A DNA stretch of 64,000 nucleotides, taken from positions 1-64,000 of the forward strand of contig JADZEX010000077.1 in the NCBI GenBank assembly GCA_020850355.1. Direction: 5' to 3'. How positions within the stretch are numbered: position 1 is the stretch's first letter; each line of letters begins with the position of its first letter. The DNA comes from Fimbriimonadaceae bacterium (lineage in GTDB: Bacteria; Armatimonadota; UBA10988). The translations under genes and the position numbers were made by a program. Below, piece after piece: positions 1 to 8,574 of this stretch. The notes under the pieces are model-generated. The model saw nothing but the letters and a program-made list of their open reading frames with translations. It was not told the origin of the DNA and searched no databases.

Positions 1-69
1 CAGGCGCGGATCGGCGTCTGGCCGACGGCCGAACTGGTGGCGCGGCTCGACGCCATGCTGCGCCGCTGA
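1..69 (+). CDS. C-terminal fragment of a CDS truncated by the window edge (QARIGVWPTAELVARLDAMLRR*), possibly thioredoxin-like
   Basis: Open in frame to TGA at 67-69, which overlaps the ATG of the next gene; tail resembles thioredoxin-fold C-termini and lies next to a CcdA-like gene. Confidence 0.35.
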   Translation, partial: QARIGVWPTAELVARLDAMLRR

Positions 70-755
70 TGCCCGCACGACTGGCAGCCGAGCTGCAGAC
101 CAGCCTCACGGCAGGTGGCGGGTGGCCTTTGCTGCTGGCCTTCCTGGGCGGCTGCTTGACCGGCTTCAACCCGTGCAGTTACCCCACCGTGCCGGTGTTG
201 CTGGGGCTGATCGGCGCGCAGGGCCAGCGGCCGCGGTGGCAGGCCCCGGCCCTGGCTGCGACCTTCGTGCTGGGGATGGGTCTGACCTACGCCCTGTTGG
301 GTCTGACCGTCGGCGCCGCGGGCAGCCTGTTGGGGCTCGCGGCCGGCACCTGGCGCTACCTCACAGCCGGGGTCTGCCTGTTCTTCGGCCTCGTCTGGAC
401 CGGGCTGATTGAGCTCCGCTGGGGCGCCTGGGTGCCTTTCGCCGACTACCGGCCCGCCGCCGGGAGCTTTGGCGGGGCATTGCTCTTGGGGCTGCTGTTC
501 GGGCTGATCGCCTCGCCCTGCGCCACCCCGATGCTGGCTGTGATCCTCTCCGCCAGCGCTGCCGAGGGCAGCCCGTTACGGGGCGCCGGGCTGCTGTTGG
601 CCTACGCCCTGGGCCATGGCCTGCCCCTCCTGCTGGTCGGCGCCTGCGCCGGTGCGGCGACCCGGCTACGGCAACTCGGTCCCCACCTAGAACGGCTCCA
701 ACGCGCTGGCGGCTGGCTGTTGGTGGCCGTGGCGTTCTGGCTGGTCTGGCGCTGA
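69..755 (+). CDS. CcdA/DsbD-like cytochrome c biogenesis transmembrane protein
   Basis: Polytopic membrane protein with paired Cys motifs GFNPCSYPTVPV and IASPCATPML typical of the CcdA/DsbD-beta family. Confidence 0.75.
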   Translation: MPARLAAELQTSLTAGGGWPLLLAFLGGCLTGFNPCSYPTVPVLLGLIGAQGQRPRWQAPALAATFVLGMGLTYALLGLTVGAAGSLLGLAAGTWRYLTAGVCLFFGLVWTGLIELRWGAWVPFADYRPAAGSFGGALLLGLLFGLIASPCATPMLAVILSASAAEGSPLRGAGLLLAYALGHGLPLLLVGACAGAATRLRQLGPHLERLQRAGGWLLVAVAFWLVWR

Positions 756-877
756 GGGCCGCGGCGCCGCCGGCGACCCGAGGCAAGCAACGGCCGGTCA
801 GCGTTCCGCCGTGCCGCCCACGGCGCCGGGAACCGGCAAGCTCCGGGCAGCGCTTCCTAAGACAGCGGAGACTTCGG

Positions 878-1117
878 ATGGCGCTGCTCACGCCGATCTG
901 CCAGATCTGCCAACACTACCGCGACGGGACGGGCACCTGCGGCGCGTTCCCGGCCGGCATCCCCAGCGAGATCCTGGAGTACCGCGCGGACCACCGGCTG
1001 CCGTTTGCTGGTGACCAGGGCCTGCGCTACGAGCGTGCCGCGGACGTCGACGACTCCGAGTACCGGCGCTACGCAGACATGCTGGATCGGTTCGTCAAGC
1101 CCGCTGCGCCCAGCTAG
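878..1117 (+). CDS. Small Cys/His protein, family A copy 1
   Basis: CQICQHY...C.AFPAGIPSEIL...DHRLPFAGDQGLRYE; shared pattern with five further ORFs. Confidence 0.75.
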   Translation: MALLTPICQICQHYRDGTGTCGAFPAGIPSEILEYRADHRLPFAGDQGLRYERAADVDDSEYRRYADMLDRFVKPAAPS

Positions 1118-1163
1118 CTTGCGGCCGCCAGCGCTGCAGACGACAATAGGATTGGAGCAAGCG

Positions 1164-1418
1164 ATGTCGCGTCCCGGGATCCTCTGCTGCTTCTGCCGCC
1201 ACGCCAACGCCTTGGGCGCGGATGCCTTCCACTGTGCCGCGTTCCCTGACGGGATTCCTCCGGAGATCCTGATTGGCGGGTTTGATCATCGCGCGCCGCA
1301 TCCGGACGACAGCGGGGTGCGCTTTGAGCCAAACGACTTGTTGCTGGACGAGTCCCAGCCGACCGTGCGGAAGCTGTTCGACATCGTGGTCCGCAACCTC
1401 GATCCGGTGACCGCCTAA
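1164..1418 (+). CDS. Small Cys/His protein, family A copy 2
   Basis: CCFCRHA...CAAFPDGIPPEIL...DHRAPHPDDSGVRFEP; ATG at 1164 chosen over the upstream start of the 1005..1418 ORF from paralog alignment. Confidence 0.75.
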   Translation: MSRPGILCCFCRHANALGADAFHCAAFPDGIPPEILIGGFDHRAPHPDDSGVRFEPNDLLLDESQPTVRKLFDIVVRNLDPVTA

Positions 1419-1609
1419 TGCCCGCCCAAGTCCACCTGCGGCTCGATATCAGCGGCGAGCGGCAGTTCAGCCGGCGGCTGCACGGGCTGCTGACTTTTGT
1501 GTCTGACTGGCAGCCGTTCGGCGAGCAGATCGCGGCCAACTGGAAGGACCTGGTCGCCGAGCGCTTCAAGCACCGCCGACTGCGCGGCGCCGTGCCACGG
1601 AGCCCTTAG
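1418..1609 (+). CDS. Short family B protein, resembling the N-terminus of phage virion-morphogenesis proteins
   Basis: VHLRLDISGERQFSRRLHGL...QIAANWKDLVAERF; start overlaps the previous stop (TAATG). Confidence 0.45.
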   Translation: MPAQVHLRLDISGERQFSRRLHGLLTFVSDWQPFGEQIAANWKDLVAERFKHRRLRGAVPRSP

Positions 1610-1837
1610 ATGCGTGGTGAACAGTGCGCGATGGGTCGGCATTACGACCGAACCAGTCGGTTGGTGCGGCGTTGCGCAGCCTTTCCAGAGGGCATTCCGC
1701 CGGAGCTGGTGACGCACGAGCGCGATCACCGGCGGCCGTATCCGGGGGATCTTGGGTACCGCTTTGAGCCTTCCGACGACCTACCAGCGGATCTGCGACG
1801 AGTGCTCGAACGGCGCCCTGCTATGCCCGCGGAGTAA
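1610..1837 (+). CDS. Small Cys/His protein, family A copy 3 (second Cys of the CxxC motif lost: CAMGRH)
   Basis: CAAFPEGIPPELV...DHRRPYPGDLGYRFEPSDDLP...PAMPAE. Confidence 0.7.
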   Translation: MRGEQCAMGRHYDRTSRLVRRCAAFPEGIPPELVTHERDHRRPYPGDLGYRFEPSDDLPADLRRVLERRPAMPAE

Positions 1838-1840
1838 TCG

Positions 1841-1975
1841 ATGCCCGTCGGCCAGATCCGGATGCGGTGGCAGACACTGCCGCCGCTCCTGGGTCGCCCG
1901 CTCCTTGGTGGGTATACTGTCGATGACGAGGTGCTCGCGCTGTACCGCCGGCTGGGCGGCGCGATGCCGAGGTGA
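1841..1975 (+). CDS. 44-aa family B ORF (MPVGQIRMRWQTLPPLLGRPLLGGYTVDDEVLALYRRLGGAMPR)
   Basis: Read by eye, below the ORF-track cutoff; strong nucleotide similarity to the 2216 and 2619 copies. Confidence 0.4.
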   Translation: MPVGQIRMRWQTLPPLLGRPLLGGYTVDDEVLALYRRLGGAMPR

Positions 1976-1981
1976 CACGAG

Positions 1982-2212
1982 ATGCTTCCCAACCAGTGCG
2001 GGATGTGTAAGCACTACCATCGCGGAGGGAAAGGCGAGCTGACCTGTCCGGCCTTTCCGTCAGGCATCCCCTTCGAGATCGTCACCTACGCCTTTGACCA
2101 CCGGCTGCCCTACCCTGGCGACCAGGGGATCCGGTTCGAGCCGGCACCCGACCTGCCGCCGAAGAGCCTGGCGCGGCTGCAGAACCGCGCGCCACTGACG
2201 CCCGCGGAGTAA
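1982..2212 (+). CDS. Small Cys/His protein, family A copy 4
   Basis: CGMCKHYH...TCPAFPSGIPFEIVTYAFDHRLPYPGDQGIRFEPAPDLPP. Confidence 0.78.
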   Translation: MLPNQCGMCKHYHRGGKGELTCPAFPSGIPFEIVTYAFDHRLPYPGDQGIRFEPAPDLPPKSLARLQNRAPLTPAE

Positions 2213-2215
2213 CCG

Positions 2216-2389
2216 ATGCCCGTTGGCCAGATCGGGATGCGGTTGCAGACACTGCCGCCGCTCCTGGGTCGCCCGTGCCACGGCGGGTATGACGTCGCAC
2301 GCGGGGCGGTGGAAATGGGGCAGCAAGCCGGGCGGGGCTGTGCCAATGAGGCGATGGTGGTCTATCGCCGGTACGGTGGGCCAGAATGA
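2216..2389 (+). CDS. 57-aa family B ORF with divergent C-terminus (MPVGQIGMRLQTLPPLLGRPCHGGYDVARGAVEMG...YGGPE)
   Basis: Near-identical 5' half to the 1841 copy; stop overlaps the next ATG (ATGA). Confidence 0.4.
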   Translation: MPVGQIGMRLQTLPPLLGRPCHGGYDVARGAVEMGQQAGRGCANEAMVVYRRYGGPE

Positions 2390-2619
2390 TCCTCGAAGCG
2401 CAGTGTGAGTTGTGCCAGCACTACCGCGGCCTGGTCGCCGGACGGACTGACCGCCACCCGACCTGCGCGGCTTTCCCCGACGGCATACCGATGGCGATCC
2501 TCGCTTTGCAGGCTGACCACCGCCTGCCCTACCCGGACGACCAGGGCATCCGCTGGGCGGCTCAGGACGGCATTACCGAGCGCCAGGTGGTGTTCATTGC
2601 ACCCGAGGATTACCTCTGA
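2386..2619 (+). CDS. Small Cys/His protein, family A copy 5
   Basis: CELCQHYR...TCAAFPDGIPMAILALQADHRLPYPDDQGIRW. Confidence 0.75.
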   Translation: MILEAQCELCQHYRGLVAGRTDRHPTCAAFPDGIPMAILALQADHRLPYPDDQGIRWAAQDGITERQVVFIAPEDYL

Positions 2620-2761
2620 TGCCGTGGGCCAGATCCGGATGCGGTTGCAGATCGAGGGCGAGGCGGTCTTCGATCGCCCGCTCCACGGTGGGTATACTGT
2701 TGACAGCGAAGCCCTGGCGCTGTGCGAGACGCTTGGCGGAGCAATGGCGCGGAGGCGCTGA
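2619..2761 (+). pseudogene. Frameshifted family B copy
   Basis: ATGCC-GTGGGCCAGATCCGG aligns to ATGCCCGTCGGCCAGATCCGG of the 1841 copy with one base missing; homology (VGQIRMRLQIEGEAVFDRPLHGGYTVDSEALALCETLGGAM) continues in the frame of ORF 2405..2761. Confidence 0.6.
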
Positions 2762-2991
2762 TGCACGGTGAACAGTGCGCGTTTTGCAGGCACTTCGACC
2801 GCAACAGGGCCGACGGCAGGCGCTGTGCCGCGTACCCTGACGGCATCCCGGAGGCGTTGACGATGGGGCAGGCAGACCATCGCCTGCCGTACGCTGGCGA
2901 TCAGGGATTGCGGTTTGACCCCGCTCCGGACCTGCCGGCATCGCTGCGAAAGCTCTTCGCCCGGCGCCCGCCCCTGACGCCCGCGGAGTAA
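2761..2991 (+). CDS. Small Cys/His protein, family A copy 6
   Basis: CAFCRHFDR...RCAAYPDGIPEAL...DHRLPYAGDQGLRFDPAPDLPAS...PLTPAE; M at 2761 matches paralogs. Confidence 0.78.
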   Translation: MHGEQCAFCRHFDRNRADGRRCAAYPDGIPEALTMGQADHRLPYAGDQGLRFDPAPDLPASLRKLFARRPPLTPAE

Positions 2992-2994
2992 GCC

Positions 2995-3198
2995 ATGTCC
3001 GTCGGACGGATCCGGATGCGCTTGGAGATCGAGGGTCAGGCGGTTTTGGATCGCACGATCCACGGGCTGATCGACCGCCTGGACGACCTGTCGGAGTTCT
3101 GGGATCAGGTGGTCGAGCTGTGGAGCGACTACGAGACGCGGATGTTGGCGGCGGAGGGCGCGGTCGATGGGGCGCCGCGCTGGCTGTGGGGCCGCTGA
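2995..3198 (+). CDS. 67-aa family B protein, longest copy; phage virion-morphogenesis-like N-terminus
   Basis: MSVGRIRMRLEIEGQAVLDRTIHGLIDRLDDLSEFWDQVVELWSDYETRMLAAEGAVDGAPRW; resembles the PVM-type start, lacks the usual C-terminal half. Confidence 0.5.
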   Translation: MSVGRIRMRLEIEGQAVLDRTIHGLIDRLDDLSEFWDQVVELWSDYETRMLAAEGAVDGAPRWLWGR

Positions 3199-3255
3199 GG
3201 GCGACGCGCAGGAAGCGGCGGCGGCGCGGCGAAGCCTCGGCCCGGAGGGCGGCCG

Positions 3256-4719
3256 GTGCACCTCAACACACTCTACTTCGGCGACAACCTGCAGGTGCTG
3301 CGCGAGCACTTCCCCGACGAGTGCGTGGACCTGGTCTACCTCGACCCGCCGTTCAATAGCAAGCGCGACTACAACTACATCTACCGCGACCTGGCCGGCG
3401 CCGGCGATACCGCCCAGGAGCAGGCCTTCTCCGACACCTGGACCTTCGCTGGCGCGGCCGCTGAGTTCCGCGAGGTGACCGAGAGCGGGTTCCCCGAGGG
3501 CAAGCTGATCGACGCGCTGCACGAGGTGTTCGGCGATACCTCGCTGGTAGCGTACCTGTCGGTCATGGCGCTGCGGCTGCGGGAACTGAGGCGGATCCTC
3601 AAGCCGACCGGCAGCCTGTACCTGCACTGCGACCCGACCGCCGGCCACTACCTGAAGATGGTCCTGGACTGCGTGCTTGGGTCGAGCGCGTTCAGGAGCG
3701 AGGTTGTCTGGAGCTACCGCCGCTGGCCGACCAGGACCCCCAACTACCAGCACATGCATGACCTGATCTACTACTACGCCAGAGGCCAGACAGTGACGTT
3801 CAATGTGCTCTACGAGCCGCCGTCGGAGAGCTTCCTGAAGCGGTTTCGGGGCATGGGCAACCGGCTGGACAGAGGTGCCACCACCAAGCGGTCGTCGGAC
3901 GAGCCGACACCCGGCTTGCCCATGCGCGATGTCTGGGATCTTTCCATTCTGGCGGGATCGTCATCCGAGCGACTCGGCTACCCCACCCAGAAGCCCCTGG
4001 CGCTGCTCAACCGCATCATCGCGGCCAGCTCGAACGAGGGCGACGTGGTGCTCGACCCGTTCTGCGGCTGCGGCACGGCAGTGGTCGCGGCGCAGAAGCT
4101 GGGCCGGCGGTGGTGCGGCATCGACATCACCAGCCTGTCGGTGACGCTGATGCGCCAGCGCCTGGCCGACAGCTTCCCCGAGATCTACCCGTCGCCGGGC
4201 GATGTGCCGGTGATCGGACTGCCGAAGGACCTGGCCGGCGCGCGGCTGCTGGCCGAGCTGGACAAGTACGACTTCCAGTTCTGGGCTCTGACGCTGGTCG
4301 GCGCGCACCCGCCGGGCGGCACCAAGAAGAAGGGCGCCGACAAGGGCGTCGACGGCGAGATCCTCTGGCGCGACGGCACCGGCAAGCTGCAGAAGGCCGT
4401 GGTCTCGGTCAAGGGCGGCCAGAGCGTGACCGACACGCAGCTCAAGGACCTGATCACTACCGTCGACGCCGCGAAGGCGGCGGTGGGGCTGTTCGTCTCG
4501 CTGGCCCAGCCGACCGGGCCGATGCGCAACCGGGCCGCCCTGGGCGGCAACTACACGATGGCCGGCACCGCGGCCACGTACCCGCGGATCCAGATGCTGA
4601 CCATCGAAGAGCTGCTGGCCGGCAAGCGCCCCGACCTGCCCAAGTCCAGCCGCCTCGACCCGCACAAGTCGGCAAGGGCGGTGGACGACGGTACCCAGGG
4701 CAGCCTCTTCGGCGAGTGA
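3256..4719 (+). CDS. Beta-class-like DNA methyltransferase (DPPFN ... DPFCGCGTA) fused to a C-terminal Mrr/PD-(D/E)XK-like nuclease domain
   Basis: LVYLDPPFNSKRDYN; DVVLDPFCGCGTAVVA; C-terminal KKGADKGVDG...AVVSVKGG. Confidence 0.8.
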   Translation: MHLNTLYFGDNLQVLREHFPDECVDLVYLDPPFNSKRDYNYIYRDLAGAGDTAQEQAFSDTWTFAGAAAEFREVTESGFPEGKLIDALHEVFGDTSLVAYLSVMALRLRELRRILKPTGSLYLHCDPTAGHYLKMVLDCVLGSSAFRSEVVWSYRRWPTRTPNYQHMHDLIYYYARGQTVTFNVLYEPPSESFLKRFRGMGNRLDRGATTKRSSDEPTPGLPMRDVWDLSILAGSSSERLGYPTQKPLALLNRIIAASSNEGDVVLDPFCGCGTAVVAAQKLGRRWCGIDITSLSVTLMRQRLADSFPEIYPSPGDVPVIGLPKDLAGARLLAELDKYDFQFWALTLVGAHPPGGTKKKGADKGVDGEILWRDGTGKLQKAVVSVKGGQSVTDTQLKDLITTVDAAKAAVGLFVSLAQPTGPMRNRAALGGNYTMAGTAATYPRIQMLTIEELLAGKRPDLPKSSRLDPHKSARAVDDGTQGSLFGE

Positions 4720-4738
4720 CCACGCGCCACCCCACCCC

Positions 4739-5788
4739 TCACCCCGCACACGCCGCAATCGCATCCTCCGCCTCGGCGCGGGTGCGGGCGGCGAGGTTCC
4801 AGAACAGGCGGCCGGCGGTCAGCTCGCGGCGCCAGGTGTGCAGTCGGGTGGCGTCGCCGCCGAGGATTTGGCCCTTGCCGAGGTGGTCGATGCGGCGGTA
4901 GAGGTCCGACCAGTCGTCGCGCTCGTGGGCCGCGCCGGGGACCCACTGGATCACGGCCAGCTCGGGCAGGCTGCAGAGCGCTGCCAGGTGGCGTAGCGCG
5001 CCAGGGCCGTCGAGGTGGTACTCGCCGCCGTCCATGCGGGCCAGCTCGCGCTGCAGGTAGGGCAGCGCGAACTCCCGGAAGTGCGCCTCGCTGATCATGA
5101 TTGAGAAGTCGCACTGCGGGAGGTTCAGGCGGCCTGTCGAGTACATGCCGTGGCGGTTGATGCTGCCCAGCCGCGGCCAGTCGAGGAGCTCGGCGAAAGC
5201 GTCCATCACCGCGGCGTGGGCGGTGTCGATCTGGTCCAACGCGCGATGCACCGCCGGCGGGTCGTCCAGCAGATCGGTCAACACCTGCTCGGCCCCGCGC
5301 AGCGCCACCAGGGCGTCGAGGTTGCCGACGAAGGTCGGCGGCGCCAGCAGCAGCTCGCCGGCCCAACGGGCTTGGAGCTGGGCGGCCAGACTGCTGATAT
5401 GCTGCCACCAGCGGCCCGCCGTTTGGAAGCGGATCTCGACCTCGGCGAGCGGCTGGCCAGCCAGCGGATGGGTCGGCCAGCCGCCTTCGCCAGGACTGGG
5501 GAAGCGCAGGTCGCAGCCCAGGAACGTCGCGAACTGGTCGGCGGCGAACTCCAGGTAGACGAAGGGGATGGCGGCGCCGATGAACTCGTGGCTGGCTGCC
5601 CAGCGCAGGCCCTGCTCGGCGAAGGCAACGACGTCGAGGTCTGGCCCCAGCGCGTAACTGGACGGCTTGGCGACGCGCTCCACGCCGGGCCGTGGGACGA
5701 CTGCCGCGACCAGCGGACCGGGCGAGGCGTGGCGCCAGAAGGCGTCCCAGGCGGCGCGCGCCGCGGCGAAGTCGGGCTTGCTGGTCAA
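4739..5788 (-). CDS. Uroporphyrinogen decarboxylase (URO-D)-like protein
   Basis: YHLDGPGALRHLAALCSLPELAVIQWVPGAA, typical of the URO-D-like methyltransferase superfamily. Confidence 0.6.
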   Translation of the reverse strand: MTSKPDFAAARAAWDAFWRHASPGPLVAAVVPRPGVERVAKPSSYALGPDLDVVAFAEQGLRWAASHEFIGAAIPFVYLEFAADQFATFLGCDLRFPSPGEGGWPTHPLAGQPLAEVEIRFQTAGRWWQHISSLAAQLQARWAGELLLAPPTFVGNLDALVALRGAEQVLTDLLDDPPAVHRALDQIDTAHAAVMDAFAELLDWPRLGSINRHGMYSTGRLNLPQCDFSIMISEAHFREFALPYLQRELARMDGGEYHLDGPGALRHLAALCSLPELAVIQWVPGAAHERDDWSDLYRRIDHLGKGQILGGDATRLHTWRRELTAGRLFWNLAARTRAEAEDAIAACAG

Positions 5789-5898
5789 CAGACGGCTCCG
5801 CCGACGGATTGCCGGCCGAGGCGGCCAGACCTCCCTGGCCGGGGCAGTGCGGCGGAGGAGGCCCGGCCGGCAGCACGAAGCGAGGCGCGGGGATCACG

Positions 5899-8574
5899 AT
5901 GGCGATTCGCTGGGCCGGGCTGGCGGTCAGTTTGCTACTGGGCCCGCTGGAGGCGGCGCCCCAGGCGGTGTGGCTCGGCTGCGACAGCTTCGCGGTGCCC
6001 GACCGCACGACGCTCGACCTGCGACTGGAACTGTCGGCCGGCACGGTCACCGCGGTCGAACCGTGGTTGACGTTGCCGGGCGACACTCTGCGCGCCGACG
6101 GCGCCCGCCTGCTGCTGCGGCAGTACGACCCTGTGACCGACCCCGCGCAGCGCAACAAAGTCCTGCCGCGGGAGCGAGTCACGCCGAAGGGGCTGCTCGT
6201 GACGGTCGACGCCCCGCCGGACGCCACGCTGCGGGTGATCACCGACCGTGGCACGGCGACTTGGACGCTGACCGACCTGGCCGCCGGCGGTGAGCTGGCC
6301 GCGTTGGACGGGCTCCTGTTGGCCAGCGCGGCGCCGGCGGTCGAACGGGTCAGCGGTGACGCCTTCGCCAACGACTTCCCCACGGTCGCCAGCAGCGCGA
6401 CCGGCCAGCGCGCGGTGGCCTGGGTCGGCTCCGACGACCGCGCCGACCATCTGCTGCTGTGGCGCGAGGGCCGCGGCGTGCTGGAGGTCTCCCCGGCGCC
6501 GGGCGACTACCACAAGCCGGCGCTGGCCTGGTTCGGCGACGACCTGCTGGTGGTCTGGTCGGCGCAGCAGGAGGTCGGCAACTGGGAGCTCTACGGCCGG
6601 CTGGTCCGCGGCGCGACGCCCGGGCCGCTGCTGCGCCTGACCAACCGCCCCGGCACCGACTTCGTGCCGCGGGTCGCCGGCGGCCCGGCGGGCTGCTGGC
6701 TGGTCTGGCAGGCCTGGGGCGCGGGCGGCTTCGACATCCTGGCCGCCCCATTGACCGCCGCCGGACTGGGCGAGGTGCGCACGGTCACGGCCGATCCCAG
6801 CAACGACTGGGACCCGTCCCCCGCGGTGGCGCCCGACGGCACGCTGTGGGTCGCCTGGGACACCTATCGCCACGGCAGCTACGACATCTACGCGCGCCGC
6901 GTGGGGCCGGGTCCGCCCGGTCCAGAAGTGCCGCTGGCTGCCGGCCCGAACTACGAGGCTCATGCGGCGGCGGCCGTCACCGTCGACGGCACCTTGTGGG
7001 TGGCGTACGACGATGGTGGCCCCGACTGGGCCCTCGGCCGCGGCCGCGCTCTGCACGGCACCCGGCAGCTCGGACTGGTCGGCCTGCGCGGCGCCACGCG
7101 CCTGGCGGCACCGGGGTTGTTGCCCGCCATCCCGCCGCGGCTCCGCCCGCTCTGCGAACTGCCGGCCCTGGCGGTCGGCCAGCGCGGCGAGCTGCAGTTG
7201 CTCTTCCGGCACGTCACGGTGCTCAACCAGCAGCCGCCCAACGGGCCACAGCTCAGCCAGAGCCGCGGGATCTGGAACGTCTACCGGATGGCCAGCACGG
7301 CGACCGGCTGGACCACCGCCACCCCGCTGGCGCGCAGTGGCGGCCGGCAGGACATGCGGCTGGAAGTGGCCGCCGGCGGTCACCCAGCCATCGCCTTCGC
7401 CGCCGACGACCGCGAGCGACAGCGCAGCGAGATGTTCGTGGCGCACCAGGTGCAGGTCGCCCGGCTGACCTCACCCACGGCCGCTGGCCCGCCGCGGGGC
7501 GAACCGTTGCCGCCGCTCGACCCGGCCACCCTCGCCCGCGACGCTGCCCGGCCAGCGGCCGCCGCCTGGCGGGTGGGCGACCAGGAGTACCGCCTGCTGC
7601 TGGGCGATACGCATCGCCACACCGACCTTAGCCGTTGCGGGATGTGTCAGGACGGCTCGCTGCTGGACACCTACCGCTACGCCCTGGACGCCGCCCGGCT
7701 CGACTTCCTGGCGATCAGCGACCACGACCAGGACATCCTGCGGCACCGCTACGACCGCCAGGCACGCCCCTTCGACACTTATGCCTGGTGGCGCAGCCAG
7801 AAGTTCGCCGACCTGCTCAACCAGAGCCCGGCCTTCACGGCGGTCTTCGGCTACGAACACGGCGGCTCGACCCAGGCTCGCGGCGGCCACAAGAACGTGC
7901 TCTACGACGTCCGCGGCCGGCCGTGCCTCGAGGACGACGCCCCAGCAGCGCTGTTCAAGGCGCTCGGCGACTTCAACGCCCTGGCGATTCCGCACCAGCT
8001 CGCCGACGGCGCCTCGGCCACCGACTGGGCGGCCTACGACCCGCAGTGGGAGCCGGTCGCGGAGGTCTTCCAGGCGCGCGGCAACTACGAGCACGCCGCC
8101 GCGCCGCGCCAGCCGCAGGTCCGCCGCGAGGGGTTCTTCTACCAGGACGCCCTGCGCCAGGGCAAACGCGTTGGGGTGATTGCCTCCAGTGACCACGGCC
8201 TGACCTCCAACGCCTACGCCGGGGTCTGGGTCCGGGAGCCGACCCGCACGGGCGTTTTGGAGGGCCTCCGAGCGCGCCGCACCTTCGGCGCCACCGCTCG
8301 CCTGCGGCTGGAGTTCGCGGCCGGCGACCAGCCCGCCGGGGTGATCGCCAGGGGGCTGCCGCCGCGCTTCACTTGCCGCGTGGTCTCGCCGCAGCCGCTC
8401 GCCAGCGTCGACCTGATCGCCGCCGGCGAGGTCGTCTACAGCACCGCCCCCGCCAGCGACCGAGCCGAGTTCACCTGGGCCGACCAGCGCCCACAGCCCG
8501 CCGCCTGGTACTACCTTCGCGCCGCCACCACCGCCGGCGAGCTGGCCTGGTCGTCACCGATCTGGATGCAGTGA
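5899..8574 (+). CDS. Secreted protein with beta-propeller-like N-terminal region and C-terminal PHP-like metallophosphoesterase domain (DUF3604-like)
   Basis: Signal peptide MAIRWAGLAVSLLLGPLEA; LLGDTHRHTDLSRCGMCQDGSLLDTYRYALD...LAISDHDQ. Confidence 0.65.
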   Translation: MAIRWAGLAVSLLLGPLEAAPQAVWLGCDSFAVPDRTTLDLRLELSAGTVTAVEPWLTLPGDTLRADGARLLLRQYDPVTDPAQRNKVLPRERVTPKGLLVTVDAPPDATLRVITDRGTATWTLTDLAAGGELAALDGLLLASAAPAVERVSGDAFANDFPTVASSATGQRAVAWVGSDDRADHLLLWREGRGVLEVSPAPGDYHKPALAWFGDDLLVVWSAQQEVGNWELYGRLVRGATPGPLLRLTNRPGTDFVPRVAGGPAGCWLVWQAWGAGGFDILAAPLTAAGLGEVRTVTADPSNDWDPSPAVAPDGTLWVAWDTYRHGSYDIYARRVGPGPPGPEVPLAAGPNYEAHAAAAVTVDGTLWVAYDDGGPDWALGRGRALHGTRQLGLVGLRGATRLAAPGLLPAIPPRLRPLCELPALAVGQRGELQLLFRHVTVLNQQPPNGPQLSQSRGIWNVYRMASTATGWTTATPLARSGGRQDMRLEVAAGGHPAIAFAADDRERQRSEMFVAHQVQVARLTSPTAAGPPRGEPLPPLDPATLARDAARPAAAAWRVGDQEYRLLLGDTHRHTDLSRCGMCQDGSLLDTYRYALDAARLDFLAISDHDQDILRHRYDRQARPFDTYAWWRSQKFADLLNQSPAFTAVFGYEHGGSTQARGGHKNVLYDVRGRPCLEDDAPAALFKALGDFNALAIPHQLADGASATDWAAYDPQWEPVAEVFQARGNYEHAAAPRQPQVRREGFFYQDALRQGKRVGVIASSDHGLTSNAYAGVWVREPTRTGVLEGLRARRTFGATARLRLEFAAGDQPAGVIARGLPPRFTCRVVSPQPLASVDLIAAGEVVYSTAPASDRAEFTWADQRPQPAAWYYLRAATTAGELAWSSPIWMQ

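Larger units (their letters stand above)
1610..3198 (+). repeat. Tandem A/B two-gene repeat array
   Basis: Repeated nucleotide blocks, e.g. cccgcggagtaa near 1828, 2200 and 2980; cagacactgccgccgctcctgggtcgcccg in two copies; ggtgggtatactgt at about 1907 and 2687. Confidence 0.7.

Noticed and set aside
2362-3759. 465-aa minus-strand ORF spanning the A/B array
   Set aside because: Antisense shadow; conserved Cys/His pattern across copies is on the plus strand.
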